Source: an uncultured Arenicella sp. (lineage in GTDB: Bacteria; Pseudomonadota; Gammaproteobacteria; Arenicellales; Arenicellaceae). From it: DNA of 64,000 bases. Position numbers and translations under genes: made by a program. This document shows, one piece after another, positions 16,791 to 25,765 of this stretch. The stretch's first letter is position 1. Each line of letters opens with the position of its first letter. Where the stretch lies: NCBI GenBank assembly GCA_947499305.1, contig CANMNN010000004.1:181086-245085 (forward strand). Direction: 5' to 3'. The notes under the pieces are model-generated. The model was not told where the DNA came from. It saw nothing but the letters and a program-made list of their open reading frames with translations, and ran no database searches.

Positions 16791-17420
16791 ATGATTTTCT
16801 ATGATTGCTTAACAGCACCAAGCCCTCGACGAGCTCGAGTTTTGTTACATGAAAAACAGGCGCCACATGAGGTGGTAAACATTGATCTAATGCGAGGAGA
16901 GCAACTTGGAGAAGCCTTTAGAATTATAAACCCATCGTGCACTGTACCCGCCCTGAAGCTGGAAGATGGAACCGTATTAACCGAAAATTCGGGAATCGCT
17001 GCATATCTAGAGAGTGCATTTCCAAACCCGCCAATGCTCGGTAAAACTGATATTGAAAAAGGCTTAATTGCGTCTTGGAATTCGAAAATTGAGTTTGACG
17101 GTTTGTATGCAGTCGCTGAAGCGTTACGGAACTCCTCACCAATGATGAAAGGTCGTGCAATTACTGGCGCCGCAAATTACGAACAAATTCCTGAACTAGC
17201 TGAGCGTGGTTTGGCCCGATTAAACGTATTTTTCGATCGGCTGAATGAACATCTGGAGGGGCGCGAATTCATTGCGACTGATGAATTTAGTTATGCGGAT
17301 ATCACTGCGGTTGTCGGCATAGACTTTGCAAGAATAGTGAAAGTTCAAGCAAAGCCAGAGCACACAAACTTGATTCGTTGGCGGACTAATTTAGCAGAAA
17401 GACCGAGTTTGCAAATTTAG
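16791..17420 (+). CDS. Glutathione S-transferase family protein
   Basis: 209 residues. The N-terminal thioredoxin-like domain starts MIFYDCLTAPSPRRARVLLHEK and contains NPSCTVPALKLEDGTVLTEN, the cis-Pro and glutathione-binding TEN/ESxA region of GSTs. The C-terminal helical domain ends with FSYADITAVVGIDFARI, the conserved N-capping/hydrophobic staple region. It would conjugate or otherwise use glutathione in the cytoplasm. An AAGGG before the ATG serves as ribosome binding site. It sits 45 bases ahead of the crotonase gene in the same direction. Confidence 0.88.
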   Translation: MIFYDCLTAPSPRRARVLLHEKQAPHEVVNIDLMRGEQLGEAFRIINPSCTVPALKLEDGTVLTENSGIAAYLESAFPNPPMLGKTDIEKGLIASWNSKIEFDGLYAVAEALRNSSPMMKGRAITGAANYEQIPELAERGLARLNVFFDRLNEHLEGREFIATDEFSYADITAVVGIDFARIVKVQAKPEHTNLIRWRTNLAERPSLQI

Positions 17421-17465
17421 ATATTGGCTAAATACTTTTTGCATGATCACAAACGAGGAGATGAG

Positions 17466-18362
17466 ATGTACAACACTATAAGCTACGAAATTGAACAGTC
17501 AGTTTTGACGATTCGCCTGAATCGGCCAGATAATATGAATGCCTTCACTGTCGAAATGGCGAATGAATTGATCGACGCATTTAGTCGAGCTAATGATAGC
17601 GACGAAGTAAAAGCAATCGTTGTCACAGGTAATGGGAAAGCCTTTTGCGCTGGCATGGATTTATCTCAAGCGGATAACGGTTTTGAAACGGACAATGTAT
17701 TTGGGTTAAATGAGGCGCTGAACCCAAGCATTGCCGAATTGGGTGAGAAGTTGAATTCTCCCGAATACCTTGACGGTGTGCGAGATACCGGCGGCCGGGT
17801 GACTCTGGCTATCTACAATTGCAACAAGCCTGTGATTGCCGCTATTAATGGTGCTGCGGTTGGGATCGGAGCAACAATGACCTGTGCGATGGACATTCGT
17901 TTAGCCTCGGATAAAGCTAAGATTGGATTTGTGTTCAATAAAATAGGAATCACGCCTGAAGCTTGTTCAACTTGGTTTTTACCGCGCATTGTTGGTATTT
18001 CTCAAGCTTTAGAATGGTGCTACAGCGGTGATATTATTGGTGCTGATGAGGCAAAAGATGCTCGATTCGTTAAATCAGTCTTGCCGGCCGATGAGTTACT
18101 AGATGCAGCCTACAGCATTGCGCGTAAAATTGTTCAACACAGCCCAGTAGCCATCGCTCTTACTAGACAAATGATGTACAAAAACAGTGCATTGCCTCAC
18201 CCTGTTGACGCGCATATTGTAGATTCACTGGCAATGCTTCATGTTAGTAGGAATGACGGTAAAGAAGGTGTACAGTCCTTCCTCGAAAAAAGAAAACCGG
18301 ACTTTAGTCAGCGCGTTTCACAAGACATGCCAGATTTTTTTGCGAAGTGGAAAGAGACCTAA
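17466..18362 (+). CDS. Enoyl-CoA hydratase/isomerase (crotonase) family protein
   Basis: 298 residues. The start ATG at 17466 follows GAGGAGATGAG, a strong ribosome binding site; a TTG at 17424 would add 14 residues without family support. Crotonase features are VLTIRLNRPDNMNAFT, the oxyanion segment GKAFCAGMDLSQ (about 56-67) and INGAAVGIGATMTCAMDIRLAS (about 126-147). Downstream, FNKIGITPEACSTWFLPRIVG places Glu near the usual second catalytic position. It probably hydrates or isomerises an acyl-CoA. Its neighbours are a GST before and an acyl-CoA dehydrogenase after. Confidence 0.9.
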   Translation: MYNTISYEIEQSVLTIRLNRPDNMNAFTVEMANELIDAFSRANDSDEVKAIVVTGNGKAFCAGMDLSQADNGFETDNVFGLNEALNPSIAELGEKLNSPEYLDGVRDTGGRVTLAIYNCNKPVIAAINGAAVGIGATMTCAMDIRLASDKAKIGFVFNKIGITPEACSTWFLPRIVGISQALEWCYSGDIIGADEAKDARFVKSVLPADELLDAAYSIARKIVQHSPVAIALTRQMMYKNSALPHPVDAHIVDSLAMLHVSRNDGKEGVQSFLEKRKPDFSQRVSQDMPDFFAKWKET

Positions 18363-18499
18363 CACGACTCCGTTCACTCTGATTCGTATATAGACTGGAG
18401 TGTTGTAACGAATGGTTAGCTTGGTTGAATCTCAGTCGATTTTCACAGACCAGCTAAGTGCAAAGCTGTAACTAATGAGAATTAAGTGAGAGAAAGACA

Positions 18500-19663
18500 A
18501 TGACACATCACCCGAGCCACGAGCGTCACGAGAACGAGGAGTTGGGCATGTTCCGCGACATGATCCAGCGCTTTATGAAGGACGAGGTAGAACCCAATTT
18601 CGAGCAATGGGAGAGAGACCACCTTATGCCGAGGGATTTCTGGCGCACTATGGGCGCAGCCGGAATCTTACTTGTGGATTTAGATGAGCGTTATGGAGCA
18701 GCTGGCACTAGTCTAGATGTTGCAATGATGATCCAGGAAGAGATGTGTGCTGCTGGTTATCATGCACTCGCGACTGGCTATAATATTCATGCAAATATCA
18801 TCGCGCCCTATATTGATAATATCGGCACTCAAGCCCAGAAAGACAAATGGTTGCCGGGTATGGTGTCTGGCGATGTGGTCGCGGCTTTGGGAATGACTGA
18901 GCCAAGTGCCGGCAGTGATCTAGCTGCCTTGCGAACTAAAGCTATAAAAGACGGTGACGAGTATATCTTGAACGGTTCAAAGGTGTTTATCACTAATGGA
19001 ATTCACGCTGATATGGTTGTTGTAGCGGCTAAAACTGATCCTAATGCCGGCGCTAAAGGCGTATCGCTCTTTATGGTAGACACCAGCCTCGCAGGCTTTT
19101 CTACAGGCAAGAAAATTGAGAAAATGGGGCAACATAGTAGTGATACCGCTGAACTCTTTTTCTCTGATGTTCGCTTGCCTGCTGACTCTTTGCTTGGGCA
19201 AGAGGGCCGTGGTTTTATTTATATGATGGAGGAGTTGCCACGTGAACGGCTGGGCTGCGCCATGCAAGCTATTGGACATGCACGCGGAGCACTCGAAATC
19301 ACGGCTGAATACGTTACTGAGCGTAAAGCTTTTGGTCAAAAGATTAGCCAGTTTCAGAATACCCGGTTTAAGCTCGCCGAAATCAAAATTGAGTTAGAGC
19401 TTTGCCAAGCCCTGGTAGAAAAGTACATGGCAAAGTTCGCGCGTAATGAAATGACGGTTGAGGATGCCGCTGTGATTAAATACGCGACTACAGAGATGCA
19501 GCTCCGAGCCGTAAATGAATGTCTCCAGTTGTTCGGCGGTTACGGTTATACCGATGAATATCCTATTTCGCGTTTCTACCGAGATGCGCGCGTTCAGACC
19601 ATCTACGCGGGCAGTTCTGAAATCATGAAAGAGATAGTCGCGCGCGGCGTTGTTGGCCGATAA
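18500..19663 (+). CDS. Acyl-CoA dehydrogenase
   Basis: 387 residues, the usual length. Both family signatures are seen: ALGMTEPSAGSDLAALRTKA (about 132-151, FAD-binding) and QLFGGYGYTDEYPISRFYRDARV (about 348-370). The catalytic Glu would be in YAGSSEIMKEI near the C-terminus, the place used by short/medium-chain enzymes. It oxidises an acyl-CoA to the 2-enoyl-CoA, which the crotonase encoded upstream could then hydrate; electrons would go to ETF. A terminator-like hairpin follows at 19701. Confidence 0.93.
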   Translation: MTHHPSHERHENEELGMFRDMIQRFMKDEVEPNFEQWERDHLMPRDFWRTMGAAGILLVDLDERYGAAGTSLDVAMMIQEEMCAAGYHALATGYNIHANIIAPYIDNIGTQAQKDKWLPGMVSGDVVAALGMTEPSAGSDLAALRTKAIKDGDEYILNGSKVFITNGIHADMVVVAAKTDPNAGAKGVSLFMVDTSLAGFSTGKKIEKMGQHSSDTAELFFSDVRLPADSLLGQEGRGFIYMMEELPRERLGCAMQAIGHARGALEITAEYVTERKAFGQKISQFQNTRFKLAEIKIELELCQALVEKYMAKFARNEMTVEDAAVIKYATTEMQLRAVNECLQLFGGYGYTDEYPISRFYRDARVQTIYAGSSEIMKEIVARGVVGR

Positions 19664-19700
19664 GCAGGGGCTCGGTTCAAAGACTCGAACATCACATAAC

Positions 19701-19724
19701 GGGCCTTGCCTTCAGGTGAGGCCC
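19701..19724 (+). terminator. Probable terminator after the acyl-CoA dehydrogenase gene
   Basis: A 24-nt self-complementary stretch: GGGCCT pairs with AGGCCC, then two wobble pairs, then CCT with AGG around a tiny loop. It is followed by ACATCTTTTAAAT, a moderate T-rich tail. It would separate the catabolic run from the YegD-like gene. Confidence 0.55.
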
Positions 19725-19758
19725 ACATCTTTTAAATCTCACTCTAACTGACATAGAA

Positions 19759-21015
19759 ATGAAATCACTGGGCCTAGATTTTGGCACTGCCAACTCATCG
19801 ATGGCGTTTTTTGATAAAACAGAGACAGGTGTTTTTACGCTAGATGGCAATGCCAGCTCAATCCCAAGTACACTGTTTTTTGATTTTGAGGACAATAATA
19901 CCTACGTCGGCGATGCAGCCTATGAACGCTATTATTTTGGTGATAAAGGTCGGTTCTTACGGTCATTTAAGAGTGCACTCGGCACCTCGACCTTAGATCA
20001 TGAAATACAGATTAAGCGTGAGCGTTTCACGATCAAGGATATTATTGAGCACTACATTGGCACACTTATTGAACGTACCGCTGAACAACTAAATAGTCCG
20101 ATCGATAGTTTGGTTGTTGGCAGGCCTGTTCACTTCGTCGATGACGACCCTTTAGCCGATGCTAAGGCCGAAGAATCGCTAAGAGAGATTGTCACCAATC
20201 TTGGTGTTAAGCAGTTAGCATTTCAGTACGAGCCAATTGCTGCGGCCCTCAATTACGGAATCGATCTTTCAAAGCAAGAGCAAGTATTGGTGGTTGATAT
20301 TGGGGCCGGCACATCTGATTTTTCGGTGGTTAACTTCAGGACCGCTAGCTCCGATACAACAATGCTCAAGGCCGAGGTCATTTCAAACTGTGGGGTGCAT
20401 ATTGGGGGAAATGATTTTGACCGCTTGATCGCGCTCAACTATGCAATGCCTTTGTTTGGTTATGGTCAGCGGTTTAAACGACGTGAACAACTTGAAGTTC
20501 CTAATCACTATTTTCAAAATGCTGCATCGTGGCACAAAATTGATATGCTTTATGATCGTAAGGTATTGACCGCGATGCAAGAAATTAGCCCACAGGTATT
20601 CGAGCCTGAGTTGATTGACCGATTCTCAGAGTTGCTTAAGTCGCGACAAGTGCACAATGTACTGGCCGAAGTGGAAAATACCAAAAAGGCGCTGAGCACT
20701 AACCTTCAAGCCGAAATTGATTTAGCTTTTCTCGAAGCAGGGCTTAGTAATTCATTATCTAGTAAAGACTTCGAACTGTTGATCGAGCCACTTTGTACAG
20801 AAATTCTTGAACATGCCAACAGAGCGGTTAAGCTGGCGGGTCTGGATTTAGCTGATGTTGATACCGTCTATTTAACTGGGGGCAGCATGGGTATTTCTTC
20901 TCTTCACCAAAAAATTGTCAAGCACTTTAATCAATCTCAAGTTATCGAGGGTGACCGATCTACCGCAGTTGCTCGCGGCCTCGCGATTCACGCGAATCGA
21001 ATTGGGTTTAGCTAA
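19759..21015 (+). CDS. yegD: YegD-like Hsp70-family protein
   Basis: 418 residues covering only the actin-like ATPase part of Hsp70. Visible motifs are GLDFGTANSSMAF (phosphate 1, about 5-17), VVDIGAGTSDFSVV (phosphate 2) and VYLTGGSMGISSL (adenosine region, near the C-terminus). There is no DnaK-type substrate-binding domain. E. coli YegD has the same layout and no settled function. No DnaJ or GrpE gene is nearby. The gene converges on ackA with a 40-base gap that has no clear terminator. Confidence 0.85.
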   Translation: MKSLGLDFGTANSSMAFFDKTETGVFTLDGNASSIPSTLFFDFEDNNTYVGDAAYERYYFGDKGRFLRSFKSALGTSTLDHEIQIKRERFTIKDIIEHYIGTLIERTAEQLNSPIDSLVVGRPVHFVDDDPLADAKAEESLREIVTNLGVKQLAFQYEPIAAALNYGIDLSKQEQVLVVDIGAGTSDFSVVNFRTASSDTTMLKAEVISNCGVHIGGNDFDRLIALNYAMPLFGYGQRFKRREQLEVPNHYFQNAASWHKIDMLYDRKVLTAMQEISPQVFEPELIDRFSELLKSRQVHNVLAEVENTKKALSTNLQAEIDLAFLEAGLSNSLSSKDFELLIEPLCTEILEHANRAVKLAGLDLADVDTVYLTGGSMGISSLHQKIVKHFNQSQVIEGDRSTAVARGLAIHANRIGFS

Positions 21016-21055
21016 TGTGTTCTAACTAGTTATTTAGCCATTGCTCCGAGTGAAT

Positions 21056-22213
21056 TTATTTAGTTAGTCGATCGACCGCTCGCGCAATTACCCGTTCTTC
21101 GTCAGTGGGGATCACCAAAATAGGAGTCGTCCCGGCCCCAATATTTAAGGCATTGGTGTTATTCGCGGTTTTGTTCATTTCTAGACCGAGAAACCCTAGA
21201 TGCTCAACAATTCGTTCTCGAATTTGACTCGCATTTTCGCCAATTCCGCCGCAGAAAACTAAACCATCAAGGCCGCCGAGAATCGCCGCCATTGCGCCCA
21301 CCTCGCGTTGAATTCTAAAAACATAGTAGTCGATTGCTCTCTTGGCATCATCTACGTCGCTGGCCAATAGTTCGCGCATATCAGATGTGATGCCTGATAA
21401 GCCCTTTATGCCACTCTCTTTGTATAAAATTCGGCTGATCTCGCTACTGCTATGACCTTGATCCATTAAGTATAAAATTACGCCGGGGTCCAGCTGACCG
21501 CAACGTGTACCCATTGGTAGACCGTCGAGTGCTGAGAAGCCCATGGTAGATCCAACGCTTTTGCCGCGATCAATCGCGCACATCGAGGCGCCGTTACCTA
21601 GGTGAGCAACAACGATCTTTGAATTTGCGAGATCATCATGGTTACGCGCTAGTTCGCTGCTTATGTAGTCATACGATAGCCCATGAAAACCGTAGCGACG
21701 TACACCTTTCTCATAAAAGCGTTTTGGTAATGCAAAGGTATCGTTAACCCATGGGTGACCTCTATGAAACGCAGTGTCGAAGCAGGCGACTTGTTCTGCC
21801 TGTGGAAACGTTGAAATGGCGGCATGAATACACGCTAAATTATGCGGCTGATGAAGTGGGGCGAGTGGTGTAAGAGCTTGAAGGCGTTCAATAACGTCTT
21901 CGTTAAGCACCACCGGCTTGTCAAATTCAACTCCGCCATGCACTACTCTGTGGCCGACGCCAACGACACGTTCACCTTGTAAATGTGGCTCTAATGCTTT
22001 GAGTATGGCCTTTACTGCAAGCGAGTGATCGGCAGCCCCAATCTCGGCACTGTGCTCGACTGAGCTTGCATTAACTGTCATTGATAAACGCGCTGCAGGA
22101 CCGAGATTTTCTACTTGGCCGACAATAAGCTCGTTCGGCTCATCATGGTCTTGTAGATATACCGAAAATTTTATCGACGAACTGCCTGCATTTAACGTTA
22201 GAATTAGACTCAT
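21056..22213 (-). CDS. ackA: Acetate kinase
   Basis: 385 residues from the ATG at 22213, which gives the family N-terminus MSLILTLNAGSSSIKFSVY; a start at 22300 would add 29 residues with no family match. Other signatures are VGHRVVHGG, CFDTAFHRGHP (catalytic Asp), HLGNGASMCAID and GLPMGTRCGQLDPG. It interconverts acetate/ATP and acetyl phosphate/ADP. No phosphotransacetylase gene is adjacent, unlike the common ackA-pta pair, so it might work with a distant pta or a phosphoketolase. Confidence 0.93.
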   Translation of the reverse strand: MSLILTLNAGSSSIKFSVYLQDHDEPNELIVGQVENLGPAARLSMTVNASSVEHSAEIGAADHSLAVKAILKALEPHLQGERVVGVGHRVVHGGVEFDKPVVLNEDVIERLQALTPLAPLHQPHNLACIHAAISTFPQAEQVACFDTAFHRGHPWVNDTFALPKRFYEKGVRRYGFHGLSYDYISSELARNHDDLANSKIVVAHLGNGASMCAIDRGKSVGSTMGFSALDGLPMGTRCGQLDPGVILYLMDQGHSSSEISRILYKESGIKGLSGITSDMRELLASDVDDAKRAIDYYVFRIQREVGAMAAILGGLDGLVFCGGIGENASQIRERIVEHLGFLGLEMNKTANNTNALNIGAGTTPILVIPTDEERVIARAVDRLTK

Positions 22214-22354
22214 GTGCTTGGTTTGCGCTTCTGTGGCTGGGTTAAACAATCTAGATGTTAACGCAAGCAGCGCGATATCCAAACCTGATAAACGAAGCAA
22301 GTAAATAAAAACAGAACTCGAAGACTCGAGAGCTCAACACGCAGTTTTGGATTA

Positions 22355-22948
22355 ATGGATTATATTTTCGCATACGGTAGTTTGCTGAATCACTACAGCA
22401 GAACCCATTATTCTGGTATCAACGCGAATCCTGTTTTGGCTACTATTCACGGTTGGTCAAGATCATGGTGCGCTGCCTATCCTGATGAAGGAGCTACCTA
22501 TGCCGGCGCCATAGTCGATCATGGTGCTGAGTTAGATGGCATATTAATCGCAACTGAAGTTGATCAAGGCTTACTTGAACGCGAACGAGAATATCGATTT
22601 ACCCAACTCTCTCTAGACAGACTTAACTATGATGAGCGCGAATTGACAGTGTCATCGACTGACCGTATTTTTATATGTGAAACGGTTGATCCTAAGCGGC
22701 CATCACAACAACTACCCCTACCTCAGTCGTATGTCGATACCTGCCTTGTGGGGTGCTTCGAACTAAATGGCTTAGATGGAATTGCACGTTTTATTGATCA
22801 AACCACTGCTTGGGAATGTGTTTGGCTTAACGATCGAGATTCGCATATTTATCCTCGCAGCTCGCGAATTTCCACATTTAGAGCAAAGCAGATCGATGAC
22901 TTGCTAGAGCAAAAGGGCGTGCTAAAAAACCGTATCTCGATCACATAA
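22355..22948 (+). CDS. Gamma-glutamylcyclotransferase-like (AIG2/GGCT fold) protein
   Basis: 197 residues. MDYIFAYGSLLN at the N-terminus is the YGSL substrate-loop signature of the GGCT fold, and a LEREREYRFTQL segment at about residues 72-83 provides the acidic region. Such proteins release 5-oxoproline from gamma-glutamyl compounds or act on related amides. It is divergent from ackA and is followed by the highly patterned 22950-23219 region. Confidence 0.75.
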   Translation: MDYIFAYGSLLNHYSRTHYSGINANPVLATIHGWSRSWCAAYPDEGATYAGAIVDHGAELDGILIATEVDQGLLEREREYRFTQLSLDRLNYDERELTVSSTDRIFICETVDPKRPSQQLPLPQSYVDTCLVGCFELNGLDGIARFIDQTTAWECVWLNDRDSHIYPRSSRISTFRAKQIDDLLEQKGVLKNRISIT

Positions 22949-22973
22949 AAATAGAGGTGCCTACAATATGTTT

Positions 22974-23014
22974 TGTCACCTATGTGTCACTCTTTGTTTG
23001 GGTAATGTCACCTA
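22974..23014 (+). promoter_or_regulatory. Three helically phased TGTCAC repeats
   Basis: TGTCAC occurs at 22974-22979, 22985-22990 and 23006-23011. Start-to-start distances are 11 and 21 bases, one and two helix turns, so all copies face the same side of the DNA. Copies 1 and 3 are identical over TGTCACCTA. This is the arrangement of a direct-repeat operator. It lies about 210-245 bases upstream of the 92-residue gene. Confidence 0.5.
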
Positions 23015-23050
23015 AGTTCACAGAAAACAACAGTTTTTTATGGTTTTCGG

Positions 23051-23060
23051 GACTTAAGTC
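23051..23060. promoter_or_regulatory. Perfect 10-bp palindrome GACTTAAGTC
   Basis: A short perfect palindrome between the phased TGTCAC repeats and the 92-residue gene. It may be part of the same control region, but a 10-bp palindrome alone is weak evidence. Confidence 0.25.
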
Positions 23061-23173
23061 TTACGATATTTGGACAAAGGGTACGCAAACTCCTTGTTAT
23101 TTTTAAGTCCTAGTCATTGGGCCTCGAAACACTGTAGGGGGTGTTTTAACGAGGGGTACTAGAAGATGCAAGG

Positions 23174-23206
23174 GTTGCAGCTTGCAATAGTGGCTCACAC
23201 TGCAAC
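23174..23206 (+). promoter_or_regulatory. Leader stem-loop just before the ribosome binding site
   Basis: GTTGCAG (23174-23180) pairs perfectly with CTGCAAC (23200-23206) around a 19-nt loop. The second arm ends four bases before the AGGAG that serves the GTG start at 23220, so folding or protein binding here could affect translation. Confidence 0.4.
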
Positions 23207-23219
23207 ATAGGAGATATCC

Positions 23220-23498
23220 GTGAAAGTTAGATTGAGAGAAATTAAAGTTGTAGACCTAAATACACGAACTATTATTTTGCTCACGCAATTTGTTCGTTTG
23301 GCCCGTGTTAGAGAAGGTGCCGATTTAAGAATGCAACAGCGCGATATAGTTCGCAGAATTTTTCGTTATGCGGCTCATACCGATAATCCTGACTTGATTG
23401 TCTTGTTTATGCATATCAAGAAAGCGATGTCTCTACATATACAAAAAGCAAACTTAGAAGCTTGCTCGTTCAACGTTTATCACGAAGTTGCTGCATAG
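23220..23498 (+). CDS. Small basic protein of unknown function, 92 residues
   Basis: Starts with GTG nine bases after AGGAGATATCC, a good ribosome binding site, and ends before a strong terminator, so this is a complete single-gene unit. The protein begins MKVRLREIKVVDLNTRTIIL and has two amphipathic helical stretches (about 15-50 and 58-78). The first half is rich in Arg (LARVREGADLRMQQRDIVRRIFRYA). It has no membrane segment or signal peptide, and two Cys or fewer. I do not recognise the family. Its long, patterned upstream region suggests a tightly controlled small regulator or stress protein; this is inference. Confidence 0.7.
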   Translation: MKVRLREIKVVDLNTRTIILLTQFVRLARVREGADLRMQQRDIVRRIFRYAAHTDNPDLIVLFMHIKKAMSLHIQKANLEACSFNVYHEVAA

Positions 23499-23537
23499 GT
23501 ATGTAGGGGACAGACAATTAAAACTGATAACGTATTT

Positions 23538-23560
23538 AGCCCGCACTTGCGGGCTTTTTT
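23538..23560 (+). terminator. Intrinsic terminator after the 92-residue gene
   Basis: AGCCCGC (23538-23544), loop ACTT, GCGGGCT (23549-23555), then T-run to 23560. A textbook hairpin and U-tract 40 bases after the stop codon. Confidence 0.92.
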
Positions 23561-23710
23561 ATGCCTGTTAACTCTCGATAGAGCCTGAATGGCGCTTTTT
23601 TACTTAGCTAGCCGATAAAGCAAATGTTGCTAGTTTATTGGTTACTGATAGACTCAAGCTTTGAAGACAAATGGTAGTAAGTCGAACAGCTTATTACTCG
23701 TAATACTGCA

Positions 23711-25720
23711 ATGATAAACCACGAAAACGATGCTTCAATAGTATGGAGCCCTGATCACGACCCCGCGAACGTATCGAATCTAAAGAATTTCACTAAATTT
23801 GTAAACGACCGTTATGGTTTAGCGCTGTCTAACTATAAAGAACTCTACGACTGGTCCATTCGAGATATTTCAGTGTTCTGGTCCGAGATTTGGGACTTCT
23901 GCGGTGTGGTCGGGTTGAAAAACGGCCATGATAGCTCAGAAGATAAGCCATATTTTCAAGAACACTCGTCAATGATTGACGCGCGTTTCTTTCCTGATGC
24001 GAGTTTGAATTACGCCGAAAATTTATTAGGTTTCGCATCTCAAAGCCCCGACTCTGAGGCGATTTTGTTTTGGGCTGAAGACAAGCTTAAGCGCAGTATT
24101 AGTTGGCAAGAACTCTACGACGCAGTATCGCTGGCTGCACAGGCTTTACGAGATCATGGTGTAAAGCCGGGGGATCGCGTTGCGGCTTTTATGCCTAATA
24201 TGATTGAAACTGTTGTGCTAATGCTGGCCAGCACTTCTATTGGTGCTATTTGGAGCTCCTGTTCGCCTGACTTCGGCGTCCAAGGTGTTGTGGACCGTTT
24301 TGGCCAGATTGAACCAACCGTGTTAATTGCTGCAGATGGTTACTTCTACTCGGGCAAGGAGATCGATAATCTTCAAAAAATTGATGAAATAGAGGCTCGC
24401 TTACCTTCTCTAAGCCTAACGATTGTGGTGCCGTTTCTGAGCTCAACTTTAGGGCTTGAATTGGATATGCCCAAGACCGAAAGCCGTTGGATATATAACG
24501 ATTTTGTTGGTCGCTATACGCCCAACAAAATCGAGTTTGAACAGTTGCCATTTGATCACCCTTTATTCATTTTGTATTCGAGCGGTACGACAGGTGCGCC
24601 AAAGTGTATTGTTCATGGTGCCGGTGGCACATTACTTCAGCATCTAAAAGAACACCAGCTGCATACGGATATCAAGCCGCAAGACCGTGTCTTTTACTTT
24701 ACGACATGCACTTGGATGATGTGGAACTGGTTGGTCTCGGGCTTAGCATCGGGGGCGACTATTTCCTTGTATGATGGCTCACCGTTTTTTCCGAAACCTT
24801 CGATCTTATTCGACTTAATCGAAGAACAAAAAATCAGCCATTTTGGTACGTCAGCTAAATATATCGACGCGCTTAAGAATGAAGGCTTAGTGCCTGCAGA
24901 AACACATGACCTTTCTTCACTGCGACTTATGTGCTCTACCGGTTCGCCTTTGCTCGCTGAGGGTTTCGATTATGTTTATAAAAACATTCATCCAACGGTC
25001 TATTTGGCTTCGATCTCAGGAGGCACTGATATTGTTTCGTGCTTTGTTCTTGGCGACCCATCAAGCACACTCCATCGTGGTGAGATTGCCTGTCGAGGAT
25101 TGGGTATGGCCGTCGAAATTTGGAATGACGATGGCAAGCCAGTCGTTCAGCAAAAAGGAGAACTGGTGTGTACCAAACCATTCCCTTCAATGCCCATCTT
25201 TTTTTGGAACGATCATAATAAAGAGAAGTACCAGGCGGCGTATTTCGAACGCTTTGACGATATTTGGGCGCAAGGCGATTATGCCGAAATCACTGGCAAT
25301 AGTGGCGTAGTGATTTACGGTAGGTCAGACGCAACTTTGAACCCTGGTGGTGTTCGTATTGGCACATCCGAGATCTATCGGCAAGTCGAACAGATTGATG
25401 GTGTGCTCGAGTCAGTTGTTATCGGTCAGCAACTTAATAACGATGTGAGAGTTGTATTGTTCGTAGTGTTGGCTTCAGATCTTGAATTGGATGATGACCT
25501 CATTCGAAGCATAAAATCGCGGGTGAGGTCGGGGGCTAGCCCGCGGCATGTACCGGCAGTGATCTTGAGCGTAGATGATATTCCACGTACCAAGTCAGGT
25601 AAGGTAAGTGAGTTGGCGGTGCGTGATATCGTTGAGGGGAGGCCAGTTAAAAATACGACCGCGCTGGCGAATCCTGAGGCGCTTGAGTTATTTAGGGATC
25701 GTATGGAACTTGAAGTTTAA
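23711..25720 (+). CDS. Acetoacetyl-CoA synthetase
   Basis: 669 residues of the ANL adenylating superfamily. The order of motifs fits acetoacetate-CoA ligases: an N-terminal FWSEIWDFCGVVG extension, FFPDASLNYAENLL, the P-loop-like YSSGTTGAPKCIVHGAGG (about 291-308), WMMWNWLVSGLASG, SGGTDIVSCFVLG (A5 region) and DATLNPGGVRIGTSEIYR, with the late catalytic Lys in RTKSGKVSE. It activates acetoacetate with ATP and CoA. This lets the cell use ketone bodies or degradation products of polyhydroxybutyrate, and it links with the thiolase genes further along. Confidence 0.92.
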   Translation: MINHENDASIVWSPDHDPANVSNLKNFTKFVNDRYGLALSNYKELYDWSIRDISVFWSEIWDFCGVVGLKNGHDSSEDKPYFQEHSSMIDARFFPDASLNYAENLLGFASQSPDSEAILFWAEDKLKRSISWQELYDAVSLAAQALRDHGVKPGDRVAAFMPNMIETVVLMLASTSIGAIWSSCSPDFGVQGVVDRFGQIEPTVLIAADGYFYSGKEIDNLQKIDEIEARLPSLSLTIVVPFLSSTLGLELDMPKTESRWIYNDFVGRYTPNKIEFEQLPFDHPLFILYSSGTTGAPKCIVHGAGGTLLQHLKEHQLHTDIKPQDRVFYFTTCTWMMWNWLVSGLASGATISLYDGSPFFPKPSILFDLIEEQKISHFGTSAKYIDALKNEGLVPAETHDLSSLRLMCSTGSPLLAEGFDYVYKNIHPTVYLASISGGTDIVSCFVLGDPSSTLHRGEIACRGLGMAVEIWNDDGKPVVQQKGELVCTKPFPSMPIFFWNDHNKEKYQAAYFERFDDIWAQGDYAEITGNSGVVIYGRSDATLNPGGVRIGTSEIYRQVEQIDGVLESVVIGQQLNNDVRVVLFVVLASDLELDDDLIRSIKSRVRSGASPRHVPAVILSVDDIPRTKSGKVSELAVRDIVEGRPVKNTTALANPEALELFRDRMELEV

Positions 25721-25765
25721 CGATTGTTCTTGCCTATGTTTTAGCCCTCCGCTAGAAAGTCTAAA

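Noticed and set aside
22214..22300. Extended N-terminus of acetate kinase
   Set aside because: Acetate kinases start with the M-x-LxLNAGSSS segment, which begins at 22213.
22949..23219. CRISPR-like array from the repeated TGTCAC units
   Set aside because: Only three six-to-nine base copies with 11- and 21-base spacing; no repeat-spacer structure or cas genes.
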